Shown here: positions 47,170-56,339 of the stretch, in pieces
How the letters are laid out: each line of letters starts with the position of its first letter
Numbering within the stretch: the first letter of the stretch is position 1
NCBI GenBank assembly: GCA_014904845.1
Contig: MU119330.1
Location: forward strand, 86,990-150,989
DNA length: 64,000 bases
From: Acephala macrosclerotiorum
Taxonomy: Eukaryota > Ascomycota > Leotiomycetes > Helotiales > Mollisiaceae
Reading direction: 5' to 3'
The notes under the pieces: generated by a model
What the model was told of the DNA's origin: nothing
The model's database searches: none
The model's input: the letters and a program-made list of their open reading frames with translations, nothing else
Program-made: the position numbers and the translations under genes

Positions 47170-47619
47170 ACTGGATACATGGAAGGAGGTTTATGATTTG
47201 ATGAATATATATTGTATATAAGAGGAGGTCTGATTTTGGCGTTGGTTATGGTTTTTGCATGGCGGGGTCAGCGGGGTCGCTTCTGCATCGACAGTAGCTT
47301 TACAAGCTCAAAAGCAAGATATATCTTCAGGTAAAATTCCACGTCCCGTGGATTTGAAAGTTTCCCCCTATGCATCCTCGCTCTTACTCGTACCATGCCA
47401 AGGGAGTGAAGTTTCAGCTCTGATTCACAAGGCGTCACAAACATTTACATCCTGGCCCCTCAGCTGGACCCACATTTCTGACTAATAAATGACGACCTCA
47501 TCAACGTCCTCCGCTCCTTCCGCGATTTTATTCCTGGATCTAATCTCAACGACAAGGTCTTGGCTCCCGTTATCAGCTCGTGTCTCACTCGTAACTCTTC
47601 ATCAAATCATAAATTCAGA
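47170..47619. other. Intergenic between phospholipase and metacaspase
   Basis: 450 bp, no gene seen. No Pro/Gln-rich exon that could be a metacaspase prodomain was found here. Confidence 0.5.
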
Positions 47620-48789
47620 ATGTCGTACCCAAGAAAGAAGTCTCTCCTCATCGGCATCAAGTGAGCATCCTGCATTCTTCATTGTCCCCTCCATGCCGTT
47701 TCTCTCTCCACCATACCTGTTTCCAACGTCAGTTTTTCTGTAATTAAACTGAAATAGGAACTAACTGACCCTTTTCAGCTATACAGGCAGCCAAAATGAA
47801 CTGCGCGGTTGCCACCAAGACGTCGCCAACGTCGCTGAATTCTTGAGCTATCGCGGGTATTCAGATGACCCACGCTCACAAGTCATTCTCCGTGATGACA
47901 TGGGAGGGCCATACTACCCTAGTGGCCACAACATCCTGGTACCTCACTTTCGCCTCCGACTTTCAAAGCATGTCAGCTGACAAAGTCCCAAAGGCAGCGA
48001 TAGACTGGCTCGTCTCCGAACCAGGAACAATGAACTTCTTCCACTACTCCGGTCATGGTGGTCAAGTGCGAGACCCCACCGGAAACCATCCATCCGGCCT
48101 CCTCGACACAATCTGCCCCGTCGACTTTCGAGAGCGAGGTCAAATTGACTCCGACACTCTGCACCAGCATCTCGTCTCCGCTCTCCCTCCATCCTCAACC
48201 CTCTTCGTCATCTTGGACTGCTGCCATTCTGGCTCTGCTCTCGAACTCCCCTTCGTGTACCGCTCCGACGATGACGGGAACATTTCTCTCATGGACAATC
48301 TCAAAACAGGAGTCCATTTGCTAAGTGAAGCGAACGATTTGTTCAGAGGCGGTTTCAGTTTCGACAAATTGGCTGAAGCGAAGGATTTGTATGCCGGTGC
48401 TACGAGTTTCTTCCGCTCTTTCAAGCATATGGGTGAAGAAGAAGGGTTGGTTGAGGGCGATTATGGTAGTTATGAGAGGGAGCATAAGATGGTTACGATG
48501 TTTAGTGGGTGTAGGGATGATCAGACGAGTGCGGATGCTAATATTGGGGGAATGAGTGAAGGGGCTATGAGTTGGGCTTTCCTTGAGACGATGAAGAGGA
48601 TGTGGAATCCTACTTATTTGCAGGTGAGTAAATCAAGATTGAAGAAGTCGAGAGGGGGAGGAAAGAAAGCTGACGAGAGGATAGGCATTGCAAGATACGA
48701 GGTACAACTTGAGGCAGTCAAACTATACTCAGGTTCCGCAATTGAGTATCGGGATTGAAATCAATCTTGAGCAGCCACTCGTTCTTTGA
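47620..48789 (+). CDS. Metacaspase without prodomain, 311 residues
   Basis: Four exons: 47620-47660, 47779-47938, 47994-48623 and 48685-48789. The first intron is longer (118 nt); the others are 55 and 61 nt; all phases agree. Metacaspases are Arg/Lys-specific cysteine proteases linked to stress, protein quality control and cell death. The start MSYPRKKSLLIGINYTGS enters the p20 domain at once. The catalytic His is at about residue 88 (HYSGHGGQ) and the Cys at about 144 (DCCHSG). The p10 part carries VTMFSGCRDDQTSADA, including the expected Asp/Ser residues, and ends NLEQPLVL. Typical fungal type I metacaspases have a Pro/Gln-rich prodomain of about 80-130 residues; none is visible, so either it was lost or an upstream exon was missed. 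Confidence 0.9.
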
Positions 48790-49442
48790 GCGACGGCATA
48801 ATTTGCTTATGATTGAAATAAACCGAAGAGTATTGACATAAAAGTCGGGAGTTATACAAAAGTCACTTACCAAAACATTGTCTTCTGTTCACCTTAGTGG
48901 ATGACTGAATTCCTGTCTTCTGAAGTGTTTTAAGAAAAGCTTTTGGGTTTGAAGATACTTCCCTCATCACAGATGTCTCAACACCCGCATTTCTTTCAGA
49001 CCAGGATTCCTTTTCTCTCATTCCAACCCAGCTCACTACCCCGCCATTACCCCGCCAAGGAAATTGAGGACGTTGGAACACCTGCGATTCCACCACCAAA
49101 TCACTTTTTTTCGGATCTTCTCTCGAGTTAACCAACCAACTTCGAATGAAAGTCTACTAATACCATTGAATCAGACCAAAACCCGATCATCCGAAGTTCC
49201 ATAGCAAAATCGCAGTCGCACCCACACCAACCACTCAGAAGCCCTCGTCGTACCGCCACCAATCAGCGTCTCCCATTCGCCTTCGCCTAGCCTCAAGACG
49301 CTCCTTTCCTAACACACGTGACGTCAGCCTACTTGATCTTCAAGACGATACTTATATCACTGTATCTCTCGAGATTCTCTTCACTATCTGTCATTTTCAT
49401 TGTTGAGAAGTCGAGTTAAAGACAGAAAAAGAGTGGGCAAAA
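48790..49442. other. Intergenic, no gene seen
   Basis: About 650 bp with only short frames. The right side is probably the promoter of the DUF7704-like gene. Confidence 0.5.
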
Positions 49443-50244
49443 ATGGCGTCCTTCATGCCCCCACTCCCCCGCTTCTTCTTCCTCTATGTCGAACCCTGCC
49501 TTTGGTACCTCTCCTTTTCCTCTCCGTCCCCCTCTTCTCCCTTTTACTCTCCCCGTTCCCTCCATTCTCACCCCTCCCCTTTTATAACCAGTATACCCAA
49601 CTAACGAAAACAAGTTTCTTCGGCGGCTTCCTCCAACCCATCCTCTCACCCCAATCCATCACCACCCTCCTCCCTCCTTCACTCGCGGGTAGAGGAATTA
49701 TAGATCCGAACCCAACGCCATTGGAGAGAATGTTGGAGTTGCAGGGCGGGTCATTGATGTTTATGATTAGTTTGTTGACGGTGTTATTATGCTTAGGGGG
49801 AACAGGGAGGTGGTGAGGGGGTATGTTTGGGTTAGTGCTTTGACGGATATTCCGCAGTACGTATTTATTTTTCATTTCGATGTGGAGACGGAGAGGAAAA
49901 AGGGAAGTGTTCCTCAGCTTGAGGTGGTGTAATTTCTTCCTTCCTTCCGCCTGGGTGTGCCAAAGATACGGTACTCCGACTTGTGCTGGTGCAATTGCTT
50001 GGATGGTCGTGGTTGATGTCGAAGGAGGGGTGGGGATGAGACCTAACAGATATGTAGCTGGGGAAGCTTCGCGTATGTCCTTGGTTGGGAGGGGCTCAAG
50101 CAGTGGAGGACTTGGGAGGCGCCGCTTTGGATGCAGTTGGGTGTTCCGGTTCTGACGATGGTGTTTAAGGTTGGGTATTTGACGGGAGCGTTTGGGGAGG
50201 ATGGAGTGGTCGAGAAGAAGGAGAAGGGGAGGAAGGAGTTGTGA
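49443..50244 (+). pseudogene. DUF7704-like four-helix membrane protein, frameshifted
   Basis: The reading starts MASFMPPLPRFFFLYVEP at 49443 and then must move to the next frame near 49490, where it continues through FLSVPLFSLLLSPFPPFSPL and SFFGGFLQPILSP. It moves again near 49797 (a G run) to reach REVVRGYVWVSALTDIP. A 201-nt intron (49857-50057) joins in phase to WGSFAYVLGWEGLKQW and the last helix VLTMVFKVGYLTGAFG, with stop at 50244. Each break needs one extra base. The block order (FP-R-FFxxxEP head, SFFGG, EVVRGY, DxxH, final helix) is that of the fungal DUF7704 family, of unknown function. Either the gene is dead or the sequence has two single-base errors at homopolymers. Confidence 0.65.
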
Positions 50245-50507
50245 GTGGGTGTTAATGGAATTTGTTGCCTTGGGTGGAGGAGACGTGGTTGAGAATAAGA
50301 GTGTGAGGAGGGAACTGGGAAGACCCTAGGCGAAACGAATCTGTGGATGTGAAGAGTCTCCCGAGGTGAGAAATTAAAGCTGCAATTGAGAATATCTCAC
50401 AAGTATTCAGACTCTCTCGAAGTGATATTGTCTCAGGCTCAGACGATGATCGATGATCGCCTTGAAATGCCGTTCGTGAAGCAGAGCTAGGTGGAGCCCA
50501 TGCTAGC
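50245..50507. other. Short convergent intergenic space
   Basis: The DUF7704-like gene and the SDR gene converge here. Nothing else seen. Confidence 0.4.
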
Positions 50508-51493
50508 TCAGAATACCATTCTCATCTTGAGTTTATCACCTTCAACAATCTCCTTCTCCTTGCTTAAGAACTCTTCCATATCCCAACAACAATCAATATA
50601 TCTTCCGGCTAACCAGTCTCGCTTCTGGGATGTCAAGAAGACCATCGCGTCAGACGCAATTTGAGGAGTGTCAGTGAAGACTAAAGCCTCGTCAGTTGCA
50701 TATCTCAATAGGAAGGCGTGCCATCCATACCAAAATGCATATGCTCAGGCATATTCAATCCGAGTTCTGTTGGTGCCCCGCAAGGATGGACAGCATAAGC
50801 CACCAGACCTTGATCCGAGTAGTCGACATTTAGAAACTCGGTGAACCGCAAGAGAGCAAATTTCGAGCTCTGGTATCCACTCGCGCCCGGAGCCAAACCA
50901 TGTGCTCCAGCACTCGCCACATTGACAATTGTCTTTTGCTCTCCCTTCAGGACCAGAGGCAGAAACCCTCTCGAGACATTGTATACACCCCCGACGTTGG
51001 TTTCGTAATTCCGCCACCAGCCCTTGGGATCGGTCTCTCCAATAGCCACCCAATCTCCAAGGTATCCCGCATTATTGATCAATATGTCGAGCTGGCCGAA
51101 CTCCTTCTCGGTCTCCTTCGCTGCCTTTTCGACGCTCGCATAATCTGCCACGTCGAGTGACAACTTGAGGATTTTGGGGGCTTTCTTTCCTGCGGTTTTG
51201 GCTGCGGACAACATCTCCTGCTCCAATGTCCCAAAGTCTGATCGTGCGCCGATGGCGATTCCTGCAGCCCCAGATTTTGCGAATGCGATTGCTGTGGCGC
51301 CCAACTCCTTTCGATGCTCCGGTAACTAGCACATAGTGTCCTGTATGATCTGACTTCGTGGCAGGGTCGATGAAGGGGTATGTGTCGTGGTGTCGGGTTT
51401 TGACAAATGTTATGCCTGTTGGGCGTCAGCCTTGGTTTATAGGAACGGATAGTTGAATGTACCGTTGTTGGGTCTAGCAGGTGGGTAAGGCAT
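50508..51493 (-). CDS. Short-chain dehydrogenase/reductase, ~295 residues, one-base frameshift
   Basis: Three exons: 51493-51463, 51415-50731 and 50680-50508, with 47- and 50-nt introns. NAD(P)-dependent oxidoreductase of the SDR type; the substrate is unknown. The N-terminus MPYPPARPNN joins to FIDPATKSDHTGHYVLVTGA. The glycine motif TGASKGVG lies right before the break. After it the frame shifts by one base (about 51298-51304) and continues ATAIAFAKSGAAGIAIGARS, then INNAGYLGD, the Ser in NVASAGAHG and the catalytic pair in YQSSK. The exons total 889 nt, one more than a multiple of three; removing one base of the GGGCGCC run restores the frame. Every catalytic residue is present, so this may be a sequencing or assembly error or a very young mutation. 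Confidence 0.8.
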
Positions 51494-52564
51494 CTTGTAC
51501 TTCAAGTTTTTACTTCAAAGATGGCGGATTGGAGGCAGAATATGGAGAGAAAGAGAGAGAGTAAATGTTGATACTTATCCTGATCCTGAGGGGAAAGCGA
51601 CACGAGTGGCGGATTTAAGTACGGAGGTAGGTCATCATTGATCATTCTAGTTGAACGTGTAGTATTCATCCTCGTTGCTACGGTACTCAGCGGCGTTTGC
51701 CAGACGTGAGTCGCGAAGAGAACGATCGGATATACCGGAGTTTGGAAAGGAGTCCACGGAGACAGTACTGTTGATGTTTTTGGGAATCTTCGAGGATTTG
51801 CTCTATGCCGAGAAAAGGCCTAGCGCCTTTAGACACAGCCATCCTTCACTCTGCTCCTCTCTCATCCATTCATCGCGAATCGAGACGTCGCAAGCCCCTG
51901 CTCTCAGCAGGAGAAATAAGTGGCCGATATCCGTCCTGTGCGCAAATTCACACGAATCCGCGAATTTCACTAGAACTAGTTAAAAAAACTTGCAATTTCT
52001 TTTTGCGAAGTCTTTTATTAGCTTCTTAAAAAGTATTCTTAGAAGTTTCATAGATATTAGAGTGTGAGTAGTTACGAAATAAATAATTCAGTGGGGGACT
52101 TTTTGGTGTTCTCGAGGACGAAAATCGGCCATTTATTTCTCCGGCTGAGAGCCCCTGGTATGAATATGCACACTTCTGCTTTTCATTTCTACAGACATAC
52201 ACGCTTAGTATCTTGTGTGTGCAACCCAATATCCACTACAATACTCTGTACAGAAATCTCCCGCGTCTCGTTCACAAAGCCTATCTCTGTGTCTAGTACA
52301 TCGCAATGAGCTTCCAAGAATTCTGCAATAGATTCGGCATACTGTCGCGTTCCATCAAGCTTGTACCAACAATGCTCACGGCTCAGCCTCGCAGAAAGCC
52401 CAACTTCCAATCTCAGCCAACGTGTTCGCGCCCGATTCAGCTGCCTGGACACCCAGTTCTCTTTCTGCCTGTTTCTTACGTTTCCAAGTGTCGCAAATTC
52501 CATTCTTCATTCTCTGCTTTACCCAACCCTTCGTCTCCAGCGATGGCAGACCGGTGAAAGCTCG
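51494..52564. other. Intergenic upstream of the NLR
   Basis: About 1.07 kb between divergent starts of the SDR (minus) and the NLR (plus). Only short frames; no effector-type gene next to the NLR is visible. Confidence 0.45.
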
Positions 52565-55431
52565 ATGGCAGACCCTGTCACGGTGATTGGTGCAGTTGCG
52601 AGCATAATCCAGCTCGTTCAGTTTGGTGGTGAAGTCTTGGGCCGCCTGAAGGGATTCCATTCAAACCGTGTCGAGATTCCGAGGTGCTTCCGGTACATAG
52701 AGACCGAGTTGCCTGTTTTGCTCGATGCCTTTGCTCAGACGAAGATTGCTATCGAGACCGGTAATGTCAGAGCCGAAACTGGAGATGTGCTGCTTCCTGC
52801 TATCAAAGGCTGTCGGAAACTGGTTAAACAACTGAACTCTATCCTTGCCAGACTAATTCCGCTGGAAGGTGATTCTTGGAGTCGAAAAACTCGGAAAACT
52901 TTTTCAAGTCTTCGCCACGAGGCAAAAGTTCAGGAGATAAGGACGGAAATCAATGGATACATCCGTGTGTTGACTTATTCTCATGCGGCTACGACTTTGG
53001 CCTTTCGGCCTCGCGAAGGTATGGCTCCCCATTTCTCTAAGATTTTAATCTATACCAGCCTGTCTGTGTCTTGGAAATCAAATATCATCTTCCTTATCAA
53101 GAATTCAGAAATTCGAAACAAAATAATCAAACATCGAGACTGACCTTGCCATCTCCACAGAAGCCCGCCCTCAGGCCCCCCAACCACAACCTACGCCTTG
53201 TTCCACCATGCCTTTTCGCCAAGACCCCGACTTCGTAGCACGCGATGCCCTTTCACAAGCTCGAGAAAAATTGACCATCCCTGCGGCTCGAGTCGCCTTC
53301 GTCGGGCTTGGAGGCGTCGGGTGGGTTGTATTTCACGCGCATGAGAAACCACAATCTGACTGTTCACAGGAAATCTCAACTTGCGATCGAGTGCTCGTAC
53401 CGAGTTCGGCAGGAGGTGCCAGACACTTGGGTATTCTGGGTCCACTGTGGCACAAAGGCACGATTTGAGGAAGGTTACCGACGGATCGCAGAAGTGGTCA
53501 AGCTTCCAGAACGCGACAGACCTGGAGCCAATATCCTTCAACTCGTTAGTAGTTGGTTGCATGAAGAGTCAAATGGCCGATGGCTCATGATACTCGACAA
53601 CGCCGACGATGCAGGTGTATTCTTCAATCAAAGCCCTGCAAATGAATCAACGCCAGCGACATCGTCGTTGAGCGACTTTCTACCTCAGTCGCAGAACGGA
53701 TCGATCCTCATTACTTCTCGAAACCAAGACGTAGCCATTAGGCTCACAGGACGACACCAGGACATTATCCAGGTCGAGCCGCTTGATGAGGGTCATGCAA
53801 TAACGCTCCTCAGCAAGAAGCTGCCCGATAATCTCGATATGGACGGCGCTGAAAAGTTGGTTGCGGCCCTCGATTACATACCTCTCGCAATCTCCCAGGC
53901 TGCGGCATACATTGGACAGAGATTCCCGCGCATGAGCATCCGAAAATATCTACGCCGTCTAGACATTGGCGCTGAGGGGAGAGAGAACCTGCTAGGGAAA
54001 AACCTGACAGATGTCCGTAGAGACGGAACGGCACCGAACTCTATAATGGCGTCCTGGCAAGTCTCCTTTGCCTACATCCGAGAGAGTTGCCCATCAGCTG
54101 CTCGACTACTGTCACTGATGAGTCTATTTGACCGTCAGGGTATACCAGAGTCACTCCTACGAGGCAACTACGACGTACACAACGAGCGATCGTCGCGCAA
54201 TCATCGTCATCGCAGATGGCTTCCTCGGAAACAAGCCAGCAAGACCAACCAGAACGATAGCCACAAGAAGATCAAGTTCGAAGATGATATTACGACTTTG
54301 AGAAACTACTCTCTGATTACTACTGATACCGATGGACATAAATTCGAAATGCATCGGCTTGTTCAGTATTCAATGAAGGAATGGCTCAAAATCCACAATG
54401 AGCTAAATGACTGGACGAAAAGGTACATTACGATCTTGCGAAGAAATGCCCCGCTAGGCGAATTTGAGAACTGGGCATCCTGGCGAGAGATATTCCCCCA
54501 TGCTCAAATGGTTCTATCATATCAGCCAACGGACGAAAGATACCTCGTGAAGTGGGCATGGATCCTTCAAGAAGCTGGACGTTTTTCGGGCGATCAGGGA
54601 AATCCAAAACTCAGCGAGAGGATGTTTAACCAAGCACTTCAGGCATGGGAAATATGTTGTAGGGAGGAAGACGTTGATGCACTACGATGCAGAATTTCTT
54701 TAGCGGACACTTATTTCGATCAAGGACGATGGACAGAAGCTGAGAAGCTACAAAAGAGAACACTGGAAAAAATAAGAAGAATACGAGGGAAGGGAGACGT
54801 CGATACTTTGGAGTGCATGAATGCTTTAGCATGGACATATATGAGCCAAGGGAAACTGGAGCAAGCTAAAGAGCTGTGTGAACTAGGGCTCGAACTTACA
54901 GCAAATACGCTAGAGACCGACGATTTTGAAGTGCTGAAATGCAAGAACTATTTGGGTGGAATCTATCAAGAACAAGGTCGATTGGGAGAGGCTGAAGAAC
55001 TGCAGCTCCAGGTGGTAGAGACTAGAAAAGAAAAGATAGGACTGGAGCACATTAATACGCTGTCGAGTATGGGAAACTTAGCATTGACTTACAAGGACCA
55101 AAAGAGATACAAAGAAGCTGAAGAGATGCAACTGCTGGTCTTGGACAGTAGGAGGAGAGTGCTAGGACGAGAGCATCCTGATACGCTGCGCTCCGTGGAT
55201 AACCTTGCGTGCACTTGGGAATCACAAGGTCTTCGGCAGCAAGCTATCGAGTTGATGTCCGAGTGTGTAGTTCTGCGGAAGAGGATACTAGGTGTTGGCC
55301 ATCCAGATACACTTGATTCGTGTCAGGTGTTAGAAGAATGGGAAGCAGAAGCAAAGAAGGATTCCGGGGAAGAGAGAGCACCGAGAGCAGACGCCGGGCC
55401 AGGAGAGGAGAGTGTACAAGACGCCGTGTGA
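52565..55431 (+). CDS. NLR-type STAND protein (SesA - NB-ARC - TPR), 891 residues
   Basis: Three exons: 52565-53018, 53161-53320 and 53370-55431, with introns of 142 and 49 nt. Such fungal NOD-like receptors are regulated ATPases that sense non-self or damage and trigger cell death. Residues 1-150 form a helical SesA-type N-terminal domain (MADPVTVIGAVASIIQLVQ). A Gln/Pro linker follows. The NB-ARC part has Walker A GLGGVGKSQ (200-208), Walker B WLMILDNADD (about 276-285), a sensor-type GSILITSRNQ and a winged-helix region with FEMHRLVQYSM. The C-terminus holds about five tetratricopeptide units of ~42 residues of the kinesin-light-chain type (for example CMNALAWTYMSQGKLEQAKE). No break is seen although it lies about 900 bp from an RIP-mutated block. 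Its 3' end converges with the LOV relic. Confidence 0.9.
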
Positions 55432-55544
55432 CTTTGACTTTAGTCTGTTTCCTAATCTGATATGTGGACATAGAATTCGCTTTGTGTTAATTCCAACAAT
55501 CGTTACAGAGATCACAAAAATTAGGATGCGATACCTTGGCAGCC

Positions 55545-56215
55545 TCGGGCTTGGTACTCGACAAATAGAAAACCCACAGTATACCTGAAGTCCGCGGTCT
55601 GCCACCTCAACGGAATCGCCGTGAGAAAATTCAGAGACGACTGTTCACCTTTCCGATAATTGATCAAGCCCAGCTAAACTTCCTCCTTACTCTTAATCCC
55701 TCTCTTCATAATGCTAACATCATTGTTGGCCATGAAGCGACACCGGACCCCGGGTTCCTGCCCCCCTTCCGGCGACTGAAGAAAATGATAATTCCTCCTG
55801 AGAACATCCTCCTTGCAATATTCCGTCAATAGCTCACAAAAGTGGGATTGATATAGACGATGGGCTCACCACACTGGGTGAGGTCGCAGACCACGATGGC
55901 GCTGGAGCAATCGACTTCCCCGAGTTGGCCTTGTGGGTTTGGTTGGAGTGGCCTGCTAGCAACCATAAGGCTAAGAATGTCGAGCCTATGCAAGGGAAAG
56001 ATGTTCTTTCTTGGAGTCCTGTCGTGAGGAGTTCGTCGGTTCTGCTTCCGCAAGGAGTGAACCACCACTCGGCATAGAGGAGTCGCTGGTGGACGGTGTG
56101 AAGACATCATCCTCAGCATTGTGCTCGTCTTGGTCGCTGTCAAACTTGCGTTCCGCTAAATATTCGCGATTGGGATGGATGGAGACGGCTCCACTTATCT
56201 CGTGACCCCTAAATG
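55545..56215 (-). pseudogene. LOV-domain (white-collar-like) photoreceptor relic
   Basis: Reading leftward from about 56215: an acidic Ser-rich head (REYLAERKFDSDQDEHNAED), a frameshift near 56000, then LDILSLMVASRPLQPNPQGQ and the LOV core VDCSSAIVVCDLTQ, EPIVYINPTF. A one-base loss near 55843 is followed by EYCKEDVLRRNYHFLQSPEG, an in-frame TAG near 55670 where Gln is expected, then LINYRKGEQSSLNFLTAIPL and YTVGFLFVEYQ. The consensus G-R-N-C-R-F-L-Q reads RRNYHFLQ. The photoactive cysteine is Tyr, and each of the three changes is explained by one G-to-A step; the TAG fits CAG to TAG. LOV proteins of this kind sense blue light through a flavin; this copy cannot be functional. The closest known relatives are fungal white-collar-1-like LOV domains. 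Confidence 0.75.
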
Positions 56216-56339
56216 GGTGCTATATAAGCACTCCTTTACCCCTAGAATAGAGACCTCTTAAGTAGAGAATGCAACCATTACAATTCCATCTATGACTCTG
56301 CGAATCATATCTCTTTTAGTGATCTACGTAAAAATCTCA
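56216..56339. other. Edge of the AT-rich block
   Basis: Normal-composition sequence that passes into the AT-rich block within a few tens of bases near 56335. A short palindrome (GTGCT-ATATA-AGCAC, 56217-56231) lies at the edge; it may be chance. Confidence 0.4.
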
